Origin: Oscillospiraceae bacterium
GTDB taxonomy: Bacteria; Bacillota_A; Clostridia; Oscillospirales; Oscillospiraceae
Direction: 5' to 3'
NCBI GenBank assembly: GCA_902795095.1
Contig: CADBKB010000006.1
Location: 1 to 28,297 of the forward strand
Length of the DNA stretch: 28,297 nucleotides
Under the pieces are notes generated by a model that did not search any database, was not told where the DNA came from, and worked only from the letters and a program-made list of their open reading frames with translations. Each line of letters starts with the position of its first letter. Within the stretch, counting starts at the first letter, position 1. The position numbers were made by a program, and so were the translations under genes. This document shows positions 14,792 to 22,823 of the stretch, piece by piece.

Positions 14792-14820
14792 TTATAGACT
14801 ATTTTCTCGGCAATTTCAAC
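14792..14820 (-). promoter_or_regulatory. SigA promoter of the minD-mgsA-(T-box)-hisS block
   Basis: On the reverse strand TTGAAA (14820-14815) and a perfect TATAAT (14797-14792) are spaced by 17 bases, about 40 nt upstream of the GTG start. It is the only strong promoter seen for the block down to nadE. Confidence 0.8.
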
Positions 14821-14894
14821 AGGGTAAACGGAAAAATTTTCGGCTTGTTTTGGAGCAGATGGGCAGGTTAAACAGATTGAATCTCAGAAAATTG

Positions 14895-16271
14895 TCAAAT
14901 TCGCTTTGCGATGGCCCGGGCGACCAGAACGCCCGAGGCGCCCGCCTGGGCCAGGCCCCGGGTGATGCCCGCACCGTCGCCGATGGCGTACAGGCCGGGG
15001 CGCTGGGTCTGCAGCTCCGGGGTGAGCTGGATGCGGGCGGAATAGAATTTGACCTCCACGCCGTAGAGCAGGGTGTCGTAATTCGCGGTGCCGGGGGCGA
15101 TCTTGTCCAGGGCGTAGATCATTTCGATGATGTTGTCCATGTGGCGCTTGGGCAGCACCAGGCTCAGATCCCCGGGGGTGGCCTGGAGGGTGGGCCGGGT
15201 GAAAGAATGGCCCATGCGGTGCTCGTTGGTGCGCACGCCCTTGATGAGGTCGCCGAAGCGCTGCACCAGCACGCCGCCGCCGAGCATATTGGACAGGGCC
15301 GCGATGTGCTTGCCGTACTGATAGGGCTGGTCAAAGGGCTTGGTGAAGCGGTTGGACACCAGTAGGGCAAAGTTGGTGTTCTTCGAGCGCAGAGCGGGGT
15401 CGGCGTAGCTGTGGCCGTTGACGGTGATGACGCCGTCCACATTCTCCGCGACCACATGCCCGTAGGGGTTCATGCAGAAGGTGCGCACGGTATCGCCGTA
15501 CTGCTTGGTGCGGTAGACCAGCTTGGATTCGTACACCACGTCGGTGATGTGCTCGAATACTTTGGCGGGCAGCTCCACCCGCACGCCCAGGTCCACCTGG
15601 TTGTTGGTCATGTGAAGCCCCAGCTCCCGGCAGCGGTCGGAGAACCACTCGGCGCCGCAGCGGCCCGGCGCGGCGATGCAGCAGCGGCAATCCACACTGC
15701 CGTGCTCCAGCTCCAGGCAGTAGCCCTCGTCCAGGGGGACGATGGAGCGCACCGGCGTATGGAACCGGAATTCGCAGCGCTGCGCCAGATACTCATAGAT
15801 ATTGGTAAGCAGCTTCCGGTTGCGCTCAGTGCCAAGATGCTTGCATCTGGCCTGCAGCAGGTGCAGATCGTTTTCCAGCGCCCGCTTTTCGATTTCCCGG
15901 GCGGCGGGGGAGTCGGTGGAGAAGATCTCCGTGGTGGCGCCGAAGCGCACATTCACCGAATCGACATATTCGATGAGATCCATAAGGACGCTGTCGTCCA
16001 CGTACTCCCCCAGCCAGCCGCCGAACTCCGTGGTGAAGTTGTATTTCCCGTCGGAGAAGGCGCCGGCGCCGCCGAAGCCGGACATGATGGAGCAGGGCTT
16101 GCAGGAGATACACTCGCGCACCCGGCCCGCCACGATGGGGCACTGGCGGCGGTAGATATCGGTGCCCATCTCGAGGATGACGATTTTCAGATGGGGCTTG
16201 AGATTCAGCAGCTCATAGGCCGCGAAGACGCCGGCGGTGCCGGCGCCGATGATGGCAACGTCGTAGGGCAT
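14895..16271 (-). CDS. FAD-dependent dehydrogenase (COG2509 type)
   Basis: This 458-residue flavoprotein belongs to the uncharacterised FAD-dependent dehydrogenases. The dinucleotide fold starts at the N-terminus with IIGAGTAG (7-14). A cysteine-rich segment CPIVAGRVRECISCKPC is followed by GFGGAGAFSDGKYN, a mark of this group. The C-terminal FAD contact is YAIGDGAGITRGLAQAGASG. The start at 16271 is chosen because GGGAG sits 7 nt before it and the fold begins at once; the alternative at 16301 adds ten residues and runs into the region of the predicted -10 box. It is a single-gene unit between the minD-like gene and dnaD. The substrate is unknown. Confidence 0.85.
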   Translation of the reverse strand: MPYDVAIIGAGTAGVFAAYELLNLKPHLKIVILEMGTDIYRRQCPIVAGRVRECISCKPCSIMSGFGGAGAFSDGKYNFTTEFGGWLGEYVDDSVLMDLIEYVDSVNVRFGATTEIFSTDSPAAREIEKRALENDLHLLQARCKHLGTERNRKLLTNIYEYLAQRCEFRFHTPVRSIVPLDEGYCLELEHGSVDCRCCIAAPGRCGAEWFSDRCRELGLHMTNNQVDLGVRVELPAKVFEHITDVVYESKLVYRTKQYGDTVRTFCMNPYGHVVAENVDGVITVNGHSYADPALRSKNTNFALLVSNRFTKPFDQPYQYGKHIAALSNMLGGGVLVQRFGDLIKGVRTNEHRMGHSFTRPTLQATPGDLSLVLPKRHMDNIIEMIYALDKIAPGTANYDTLLYGVEVKFYSARIQLTPELQTQRPGLYAIGDGAGITRGLAQAGASGVLVARAIAKRI

Positions 16272-16304
16272 GAAGCAGCTCCCTTTCGTTTGATTTACCA
16301 TCCC

Positions 16305-16333
16305 AGTATATCATGCGCCGCCGGATTTGTAAA
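16305..16333 (-). promoter_or_regulatory. SigA promoter of the FAD dehydrogenase gene
   Basis: On the reverse strand TTTACA (16333-16328) and TATACT (16310-16305) are spaced by 17 bases, about 35 nt before the ATG at 16271. Confidence 0.7.
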
Positions 16334-16424
16334 AGGTCTTTTCCTTGTATTTGTCCGGTTTCTGCGACACAATATCTTGCGGACTGCCAAAAAACGACGG
16401 CGTTTTTCCCCCCTTTTGCCATGC

Positions 16425-16453
16425 TTGCCGCCGGCGCGGGGTTGTGGTATAAT
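16425..16453 (+). promoter_or_regulatory. SigA promoter of the dnaD-dnaI pair
   Basis: TTGCCG (16425-16430) and a perfect TATAAT (16448-16453) are spaced by 17 bases, about 45 nt before the ATG at 16497. It is divergent from the dehydrogenase promoter about 90 bp away. Confidence 0.7.
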
Positions 16454-16496
16454 ACCTGTTGCATAAACTGTGGTTCCCGCGGGAAGGAGTGATCGG

Positions 16497-17384
16497 ATGC
16501 CGGACGATATTCAGATTTCCCGCACTGCCGCGCGCAAGCTTATCGGCGCAGCCAGTGCGGACGCCGCGCTGCTGTATCTGTACCTGTGCGCCGATCAGCC
16601 GGCGAAGGAGGCAGGGAAGGCCCTGGGCATGGCGGACGACCGCCTGCGCCGGGCCGGCGCCGTGCTGCGTCAGCTCGGCCTGCTGCCGGAGACCCGCAGG
16701 ACCGTCCAGCGCACGCCGGACAAGCCCGTCTATACCGAGGAGGACATCCTCCGCGAGGTGGGCAGAGGCGAGGCGTTCTCCCAGCTTGTCAGCGACGCCC
16801 AGCGGCGGCTCGGACGGGTGCTTTCCACAGAGGAAATGAAGATCCTGCTGTCGCTGTCGGATTACCTCGGCCTGAGCTTCGACGTCATCGCTCTGCTGAT
16901 CAACTTCTGCATCCGGAAAAACCGGATCCGCGGGGTCCAGCGGGCGCCGTCCATGCGCACCATAGAGAAGGAGGCCTATCGCTGGGCGGATGAGGGCGTC
17001 GATACCCTGGAGGAGGCCGCGGCCTGGTCCCAGCAGCAGCTTCGGCTGCTGGACCGCATCGGCGAGATCCGCAATGATCTCCAGCTCGAGGGGCGCCGGC
17101 TGACGGTCCCGGAGGAGAATTATGTGCGCCAGTGGCTGGAGATGGGCTTCGGCAAGCCCGAGATCCACCTGGCCTATGAGAAGACCTGCCTTAACAAGGG
17201 GGCGCTGGTCTGGCCGTATATGAACCGGATCCTGCAGAGCTGGCACGAACAGAATCTGCACACCCTGGCCCAGATCGAGGCCGGTGACAGCGCCCCGGGC
17301 AAGCGTGGGCCGAAGAACACCGGACCCAGGAGCGAGGCGGTCCGGGCCGCGTATGAGAAGCTGCTTGCGGAGGAGGGAGAGTAA
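16497..17384 (+). CDS. dnaD: DnaD domain primosomal protein
   Basis: This 295-residue cytosolic protein has an N-terminal winged-helix-like part (about 1-80) and two DnaD (DDBH2) repeats. The first (about 100-190) contains LGLSFDVIALLINFCIRKN and MRTIEKEAYRWADEGV. The second (about 205-260) ends in the DDBH2 signature YMNRILQSW (Tyr241 to Trp249) followed by HEQN. DnaD remodels DNA during replication initiation and works with the helicase loader, which matches the next gene one base downstream. AAGGAG lies 7 nt before the ATG at 16497; the GTG-type start at 16470 lacks this spacing. A phage origin was considered, but no phage genes are nearby. Confidence 0.88.
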   Translation: MPDDIQISRTAARKLIGAASADAALLYLYLCADQPAKEAGKALGMADDRLRRAGAVLRQLGLLPETRRTVQRTPDKPVYTEEDILREVGRGEAFSQLVSDAQRRLGRVLSTEEMKILLSLSDYLGLSFDVIALLINFCIRKNRIRGVQRAPSMRTIEKEAYRWADEGVDTLEEAAAWSQQQLRLLDRIGEIRNDLQLEGRRLTVPEENYVRQWLEMGFGKPEIHLAYEKTCLNKGALVWPYMNRILQSWHEQNLHTLAQIEAGDSAPGKRGPKNTGPRSEAVRAAYEKLLAEEGE

Positions 17385-17385
17385 T

Positions 17386-18360
17386 ATGGCCTATTCCCAG
17401 AGTGTGCTCCGGGCGGCCAGGGCCAGACTGGCCCAGGCCAAGGCGGAGCGGGAAGCGGAGAACGCCCGGCATCTGGCCGAGGCCTATGCGCGCTATCCCC
17501 GCTTGGCGGAGATCGACCGGCAGCTCAGCGCCACGGTGGCCCAGGCGGTGGCGGCCAGCCTGCGTGCGGGGGAGGACCCGGCACAGGCAATCGCCGCCCT
17601 GCGGGAGGAAAACCTGGAGCTGCAGCGCGAGCGGGCCTGGCTCGTCTCCGGGCTGGAGGAGGGCTTCCTGGACGACAGCCCCATCTGCCCCCAGTGCGGG
17701 GGCAGCGGCTACGTGGGCGATCAGATGTGCGAATGCCTCCGCGAGCTGTGCCGTCAGGAGCAGAAGCGGGAGCTGACCAGCCTGCTGGCCGCAGGAAACG
17801 CCCGCTTCGACCAGTTCCGGCTGGACGTTTATCCCGACGATTATATAGAAGAATACGGCTGCAGCGCCCGGGCCATGATGCGCCTGATCCTGAACCGCTG
17901 CCGCCGCTACGCCGCCGGCTTCGGCCCCGGCGCGGAGAGTATGCTCTTCAGCGGCGGACCGGGCCTGGGCAAGACCTTCCTCTCGGCCTGCATCGCGCGG
18001 GCGGTGGCCGATGGCGGCTTCAGCGTGGTCTATGAGACGGTCATTCGGGTGTTTTCCGATTTTGAAAGCGCGAAATTCGGGGATTATTCCCCGGAGAACC
18101 AGGGACGGACGGAGAAATATCTGAATTGCGACCTGCTGATCCTGGATGATCTCGGCAGCGAGATGACCACCGCCTTCACCATGTCGGCCCTGTATACCGT
18201 GGTCAATACCCGCCTGATGGAGGGGCGGGCCACCATCATATCCACCAATCTGACCCCGGAGGCCATCACCGCGCGCTACAGCGAGGCCATCCGCTCGCGG
18301 CTGCTGGGCAGCTACCGGCTGATGCAGTTCCTCGGCACGGACCTGCGCACACAGAAATAA
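17386..18360 (+). CDS. dnaI: DnaC/DnaI-type helicase loader ATPase
   Basis: This 324-residue AAA+ protein is expected to load the replicative helicase onto DNA. A helical N-terminus (about 1-95, rich in Ala/Arg/Glu and probably coiled-coil) leads to a cysteine cluster (Cys101, 104, 115, 117, 122). That cluster resembles the zinc-binding N-terminal domain of Bacillus DnaI. The ATPase has Walker A GGPGLGKT (190-197, Lys196), Walker B LLILDDLG (250-257, Asp254 and Asp255), sensor-like STN in IISTNLTPE, and a likely arginine finger in SRLLGSY. The ATG lies one base after the dnaD stop, with GGAGGGAG just upstream, so the two are coupled. A strong hairpin follows. Confidence 0.88.
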   Translation: MAYSQSVLRAARARLAQAKAEREAENARHLAEAYARYPRLAEIDRQLSATVAQAVAASLRAGEDPAQAIAALREENLELQRERAWLVSGLEEGFLDDSPICPQCGGSGYVGDQMCECLRELCRQEQKRELTSLLAAGNARFDQFRLDVYPDDYIEEYGCSARAMMRLILNRCRRYAAGFGPGAESMLFSGGPGLGKTFLSACIARAVADGGFSVVYETVIRVFSDFESAKFGDYSPENQGRTEKYLNCDLLILDDLGSEMTTAFTMSALYTVVNTRLMEGRATIISTNLTPEAITARYSEAIRSRLLGSYRLMQFLGTDLRTQK

Positions 18361-18366
18361 TAAAAA

Positions 18367-18406
18367 GGGGCCGTTGCAAAATGCATTTTGCAACAGCCCC
18401 TCTTTT
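18367..18406. terminator. Bidirectional intrinsic terminator between dnaI and the CapD-like gene
   Basis: A 16-bp stem with one mismatch (18367-18382 with 18385-18400) is followed by TCTTTTC on the forward strand and by TTTTTATTA on the reverse strand. The two genes converge here. Confidence 0.85.
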
Positions 18407-18419
18407 CTGTATGGCCACG

Positions 18420-20327
18420 CTATACCGCGGCGGGCACGCCGGCGTTTTCCGGTGCGTAGGTGGGGACGATCTCGCGCAGCAGGGGCCGCACATCGCCGTC
18501 GGGCTGATGGCACAGCGCCTCCAGCTCCTCCAGCTGGGCCTGGAAGACCTCCTCGTTGATCTCCAGCGGCTTGCCGATGTGGATCAGCCGGTTCGCGGTG
18601 GAGCGGATGCCCTCCTCGTCCAGCAGCAGCTCCTCATAGAGCTTTTCGCCGGGGCGCAGGCCGACATAGCGCACCTCAATGTCCACATCCGGCTCGTAGC
18701 CGGACAGGCGGATCATATTGCGGGCCAGATCGTCGATGCGCACGGGCTCGCCCATATCCAGCACGAAGATCTCTCCGTCCCTGGCGTAGGTTCCGGCCTG
18801 AAGCACCAGCGACACCGCCTCGGGAATGGTCATGAAATAGCGGATGATATCCGGATGGGTGACGGTGACAGGGCCGCCCTGCTCGATCTGCCGGCGGAAC
18901 AGGGGAATGACGCTGCCGCTGGAGCCCAGCACATTGCCGAAGCGCACGCACACGAATTTGGTGTCGGACCGGCGGCTGAAGGACTGCACCAGCATTTCAC
19001 AGATCCGTTTCGTCGCGCCCATGACGTTGGTGGGATTGACGGCCTTGTCCGTGGAGATCTGCACAAAGATCTCTGCGCCGCAGCGATCCGCGGCCCGGCA
19101 GAGGTTGCGCGTGCCGAACACATTGTTCTTCACCGCCTCGCGGGGGTTATCCTCCATCAGCGGCACATGCTTATGGGCCGCGGCATGGTAGATGATCTGG
19201 GGGCGGTATTCATCGAAAACGGCGTCCACACGGCCTGCGTCGCGGATGGAGCCGATGAGCACATCCAGATGGAGGGCGGGATGCCGCCGGCGCAGCTCCT
19301 GCTGGATCTCATACACGCCGTTCTCGCTGATATCAAAAATCACAAGGCGCGCAGGCCGGTGCGTGGCGATCTGCCGGCACAGCTCTGCGCCGATGGAACC
19401 GCCGCCGCCGGTGACCAGGACGGTTTTGCCCTCGACATAGCCGGCGATCTCCTCAAGATTGACGCTGACGCTGTCCCGGCCCAGCAGATCCTCGATCTGG
19501 ACGTTGCGGATCTGCCGGATATCCAGACGGCCGGAGGCGATCTGCGTGATGGAGGGCAGGATCTTGGTTTCGCAGCCGGTGTCCTGGCAGATGGAGGTGA
19601 GGGCGCGGAGCTGGGAGGCGGTGGCGCTGGGGATGGCCAGAATGATCTGCTCCACCTGGTAGCGCCGCACCATGGCGGGGATATCCTTCCTGCCGCCGAC
19701 GATGGGCACGCCGCGCAGACGGCGGCCCTGCTTGAGGGGATCGTCGTCAATGATGCACACAACCTGGTTGCGGGAGGTGTCGGCCTCGCTCAGATCCTTC
19801 AGGGCCACAGAGGCGGCGGCGCCGGCGCCCACCAGCATGGTGCGCGCCCGATGACCCGCTCCGCTCCGGCGCAGCATACTGCGGAGGATCCGGTAGGAGT
19901 AGCGCACTGCGCCGACGCCCAGGGAGAGAAATACGGCGTTCAGAAAGGGGAAGCTGCGGGGGATCTGCCGCCCCAGCAGCGACATGCCGAAGAATTGGAT
20001 GACGCATACGATCACGGAGGCGGCGATGATGCGGATCGCCTCCTCCAGACCGGCGTATTCCCAGAGGCTGGAGTACAGACCCAGCAGCCAGAATACCGTC
20101 AGCATCATGATAAGATATGCCGGCAGGAACCGGACGAGATTCCCCAGGTGAGAGGATGCGGCCATCTGGGAGAATTGGAATTCAAACCGCAGGGCCAGGG
20201 AGAAGAACTGGACAAAGCTGCCCAGGATGGCGTCCATCAGCATCAGGAGGATGACCCGGACAAGCTTCTTCTTGCGATCGTTCTCTGAAAGGGTCCGGCG
20301 GGCGGAGAGAGAGGATAAAAAGCTCAT
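18420..20327 (-). CDS. Membrane-anchored nucleotide-sugar 4,6-dehydratase/epimerase (CapD/PglF/FlaA1-type)
   Basis: This 635-residue protein has about four N-terminal membrane segments (about 24-47, 66-86, 98-118, 127-147). A CoA-binding-like Rossmann domain (about 160-285) follows, then an extended SDR domain. The NAD site is TGGGGSIG (306-313). The active region shows Ser425-Thr426-Asp427-Lys428 and MGATK (436-440), where Met replaces the usual Tyr of YxxxK, as in UDP-GlcNAc 4,6-dehydratases. Such enzymes open synthesis of 6-deoxy amino sugars for capsules, glycoproteins or wall polymers. AGAGG stands about 8 nt before the ATG. No glycosyltransferase cluster adjoins it. Supplying the polymer that SLH proteins bind is an attractive but untested idea. 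Confidence 0.88.
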   Translation of the reverse strand: MSFLSSLSARRTLSENDRKKKLVRVILLMLMDAILGSFVQFFSLALRFEFQFSQMAASSHLGNLVRFLPAYLIMMLTVFWLLGLYSSLWEYAGLEEAIRIIAASVIVCVIQFFGMSLLGRQIPRSFPFLNAVFLSLGVGAVRYSYRILRSMLRRSGAGHRARTMLVGAGAAASVALKDLSEADTSRNQVVCIIDDDPLKQGRRLRGVPIVGGRKDIPAMVRRYQVEQIILAIPSATASQLRALTSICQDTGCETKILPSITQIASGRLDIRQIRNVQIEDLLGRDSVSVNLEEIAGYVEGKTVLVTGGGGSIGAELCRQIATHRPARLVIFDISENGVYEIQQELRRRHPALHLDVLIGSIRDAGRVDAVFDEYRPQIIYHAAAHKHVPLMEDNPREAVKNNVFGTRNLCRAADRCGAEIFVQISTDKAVNPTNVMGATKRICEMLVQSFSRRSDTKFVCVRFGNVLGSSGSVIPLFRRQIEQGGPVTVTHPDIIRYFMTIPEAVSLVLQAGTYARDGEIFVLDMGEPVRIDDLARNMIRLSGYEPDVDIEVRYVGLRPGEKLYEELLLDEEGIRSTANRLIHIGKPLEINEEVFQAQLEELEALCHQPDGDVRPLLREIVPTYAPENAGVPAAV

Positions 20328-20392
20328 AGCGGAAACCTCTGCATCAATTGCGCAGAAAGCGCAGAAATAAACAAAGCTCGTTTCTTAGTGAG

Positions 20393-20421
20393 ATTATAGC
20401 TTTTTCCCGGAGGAAAGACAA
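20393..20421 (-). promoter_or_regulatory. SigA promoter of the CapD-like gene
   Basis: On the reverse strand TTGTCT (20421-20416) and a perfect TATAAT (20398-20393) are spaced by 17 bases. A leader of about 60 nt precedes the start codon. Confidence 0.7.
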
Positions 20422-20460
20422 GCGAAATTTTTCCCGTTTTATATGAACAGGGGAGAAGGG

Positions 20461-20841
20461 CTACCCGAGCAGGAGCTTCCGGTAGGCGCGGGGATTCGGA
20501 AACTGATCGCTGCGGACGAAATCGTCGGAGATCTGATAGCTGCCCTCAAGATCGCCGGAGCGGATGGAGAAGTACCGGCCCTGGGCGAACAGAGCGCCGG
20601 TGGAGCGCTTGGCGAACAGGTCCCGCCCGATGGCGCGAAAGACGGCGTGCTCCGGGGCGCGGTCCTCCAGGGTCAGATCCGCCGGGCAGATGAGCAGGCT
20701 CTGATCCGGACGCACCAGGATCACCACCGCCCTGGAAAGCATTGCCGTCGGGTCCGGCGCATAGAGGGACATATCATTATAGTAAGCGATGAACCCGCCA
20801 ATGCACGGCGAGCCGCTTTTTTTGATGAACTGCTCGATCAT
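20461..20841 (-). CDS. Small protein of unknown function
   Basis: I do not recognise this 126-residue protein. It begins MIEQFIKKSGSPCIGGF, has no signal peptide or membrane segment, and contains a likely beta-rich middle (AVVILVRPDQSLLICPADLTLE) and a charged end. The two cysteines (CIGG and ICPAD) are too far apart to suggest a metal knuckle. GGAGG lies 7 nt before the ATG at 20841. An in-frame ATG at 20922 lies upstream of a TATACT box and is rejected. The gap of 130 nt to the CapD-like gene holds that gene's own promoter, so the two are probably separate units on the same strand. Confidence 0.65.
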   Translation of the reverse strand: MIEQFIKKSGSPCIGGFIAYYNDMSLYAPDPTAMLSRAVVILVRPDQSLLICPADLTLEDRAPEHAVFRAIGRDLFAKRSTGALFAQGRYFSIRSGDLEGSYQISDDFVRSDQFPNPRAYRKLLLG

Positions 20842-20912
20842 ATCATCGCCTCCGGTGTGATTATAGCACGCTTTGCCCGACTTGCAAAGCCCGGATCGGC
20901 GGAAACGGATGG

Positions 20913-20941
20913 AGTATAACACTTCTATGAGAAATATTCAT
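20913..20941 (-). promoter_or_regulatory. Weak candidate promoter of the small unknown gene
   Basis: On the reverse strand TATACT (20918-20913) is a good -10 box. The hexamer 17 bases upstream (ATGAAT) matches -35 poorly. Confidence 0.35.
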
Positions 20942-20964
20942 GTTAAATATGCGGAAAATAAGAC

Positions 20965-20993
20965 TTTACAAATGAAACGATTTTGGTTAACAT
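20965..20993 (+). promoter_or_regulatory. Candidate promoter of the NSS transporter gene
   Basis: TTTACA (20965-20970) and TAACAT (20988-20993, four of six consensus bases) are spaced by 17 bases in an AT-rich stretch. A TATATA just downstream is an alternative -10 with poor spacing. Confidence 0.45.
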
Positions 20994-21045
20994 ATATAAA
21001 GGAAAGTTTTTTTCCATACTTAGAGAAAAGAGGAGAGACAAAACA

Positions 21046-22575
21046 ATGAAAACAAGCGAACGCGGCTCCTGGGGAAGCAATATCGGCTTCCTTCTGGCTG
21101 CCATCGGTTCGGCCGTCGGCCTTGGCAACATCTGGGGCTTCCCCTATAAGATGGGCAAATGCGGCGGCTTCCTTTTCCTGCTGGTCTACGTGGCGCTGGC
21201 AGTCTTTGTCGGTTTTTCCATCATGTGCAGCGAGCTTGCCCTCGGACGCAAGACCGGCTCCGGCCCCATCCTGGCGTATAAGAACTACACCAAGCGCTTT
21301 TCCGGCGTCGGCTGGCTGGCACTGATCGCACCGTTCCTGATCATGACCTTCTATTCGGTCCTGGGCGGCTACTGCATCTACTACATCATCATCAACTGCG
21401 TCGGCATCTTCGGCGGTATGCCCGATTCGAGCTCCTTCGGCACCATGCTCACCAGCCCCGGGATCAGCATCGGCGTGCTGCTGCTGTTCATGGTCATCTG
21501 CTATCTGATCAACCGCGGCGGCATCTCCGGCGGCATCGAGAAGTTCAACAAGGTCGGCATGCCCGCCCTGTTCGTGATGCTGGTGGTCATCATCATCCGC
21601 GCGCTGACCCTGCCCAATGCCTCCGAGGGCCTCAAGTTCATGTTCGTCCCCGGCTACGCGGTGAAGGCGGGCTTCATTGAAGAAGCGCCCAGCCTGCTGT
21701 CTGTGCTGGGTATCGCCGGCGGGCAGATGTTCTTCTCCCTGTCCCTGGCAATGGGCATCATGATCACCTACGGCTCCTACCTCAAGAAGGATGAGAACCT
21801 GCCCAAGAATTCCCTGGTCATCGTCATTTCCGATACTCTGGTGGCCCTGATGGCCGGTCTGGCCGTCATCCCCGCCGCCGTTGCCAACGGCATCAACAAG
21901 GGCATTCCCGTGGGCGAGATCAAGCTCGCCGGCCCGAACCTGCTGTTCTCCACCCTGCAGGACGTGTTCCATGACATGGGCCCCCTGGGCGGCGTGTTCG
22001 GCGCGATCTTCTATATCCTCGTTCTGATCGCGGCGGTCTCCTCCGCCATCTCCCTGATCGAGGTCATTGTGACCATGTTCATCGACCGCAACAGCCTCAA
22101 GGGCAAGACGTCCGACCGCAGCATGATCACCATTCTGGTCTGCGCCGCCATCACCGTGGTGGCCTGCCTGGTGGCCGCCGACGGTCTGGGCTCCAACGGC
22201 ATCGCCCCGGCGGACATCTTCAAGCTCGAGGTCGCCGGCTGGAACGACTGCTGGCTCGACTTCATGGACTGCTGGTCCGAGGGCCTGGCCATGCCCATCG
22301 GCGCTATGATCATGTCGCTGATCATCGGCTGGGAGAAGGGCTCGGATTCCCTGTACTGCGAGATCGAAAAAGGCTACAGCGGCAATGTGCACACCTTCTT
22401 CCGCGTGTGCATCAAGTACATCGTGCCCGTGGTGATGTGCTTCATTTCCGCCGGCTCCATCGCCGACTTCTTCGGCAGCCAGGCCATCGGCTACCTGGTC
22501 GCCATTGCGCTGCTGCTCATCTACTGGGCGCTCTGCCGCGCATCGAGCTGGAACCCCGAGAAGGAAGCGGCGTAA
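21046..22575 (+). CDS. Sodium-dependent transporter of the NSS/SNF family
   Basis: This 509-residue integral membrane symporter uses the sodium gradient to import amino acids or similar solutes. The NSS signature AAIGSAVGLGNIWGFPY lies in TM1 (about 18-34), whose unwound centre binds sodium and substrate in LeuT. About eleven to twelve hydrophobic segments follow. TM6 is near GGQMFFSLSLAMGIMITYGSY, and TM8 contains AAVSSAISLIEV, whose serines fit the Na2-site region. AGGAG precedes the ATG at 21046 by 10 nt. An upstream start at 20983 would add a charged leader before TM1 and lies within the promoter. It is a single-gene unit with its own terminator. The substrate cannot be read from sequence. 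Confidence 0.9.
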   Translation: MKTSERGSWGSNIGFLLAAIGSAVGLGNIWGFPYKMGKCGGFLFLLVYVALAVFVGFSIMCSELALGRKTGSGPILAYKNYTKRFSGVGWLALIAPFLIMTFYSVLGGYCIYYIIINCVGIFGGMPDSSSFGTMLTSPGISIGVLLLFMVICYLINRGGISGGIEKFNKVGMPALFVMLVVIIIRALTLPNASEGLKFMFVPGYAVKAGFIEEAPSLLSVLGIAGGQMFFSLSLAMGIMITYGSYLKKDENLPKNSLVIVISDTLVALMAGLAVIPAAVANGINKGIPVGEIKLAGPNLLFSTLQDVFHDMGPLGGVFGAIFYILVLIAAVSSAISLIEVIVTMFIDRNSLKGKTSDRSMITILVCAAITVVACLVAADGLGSNGIAPADIFKLEVAGWNDCWLDFMDCWSEGLAMPIGAMIMSLIIGWEKGSDSLYCEIEKGYSGNVHTFFRVCIKYIVPVVMCFISAGSIADFFGSQAIGYLVAIALLLIYWALCRASSWNPEKEAA

Positions 22576-22606
22576 GCCACAGCCTTCGCAAAACCGCAAT
22601 CAATCG

Positions 22607-22637
22607 CCGGCCGGCCCGCTGTGGCCGGCCGGTTTTT
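22607..22637 (+). terminator. Intrinsic terminator of the NSS transporter gene
   Basis: A 10-bp perfect CCGG-rich stem (22607-22616 with 22623-22632) has a 6-nt loop and is followed by TTTTT. Confidence 0.9.
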
Positions 22638-22717
22638 CCGAGTCAAACAATAATCCACAAAAATAGTAGGTTGATTTGCTGCAGAATATAGATTTTTCCG
22701 CCGCCCCGGAATAGCGG

Positions 22718-22746
22718 TTGAAATTTACGGGAAAATACGATAAACT
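22718..22746 (+). promoter_or_regulatory. SigA promoter of the rhodanese lipoprotein gene
   Basis: TTGAAA (22718-22723) and TAAACT (22741-22746) are spaced by 17 bases, about 75 nt before the start codon at 22824. Confidence 0.6.
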
Positions 22747-22823
22747 ATCCCTAATGCTTCACGCGGATCGCGCGGTCCGCGTCTGTGAGATTCCACGCAT
22801 ACCGGGAGAAAGGATCTGATGAA

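Noticed and set aside
16497..18360. dnaD-dnaC pair as a prophage replication module
   Set aside because: Such pairs occur in phages, but no integrase, repressor, terminase or structural gene is nearby, and the DnaI-like cysteine cluster fits the chromosomal helicase loader.
20938..22599. Long reverse frame opposite the NSS transporter
   Set aside because: It is a compositional shadow rich in His, Asp and Gly; the forward product is a complete NSS protein.
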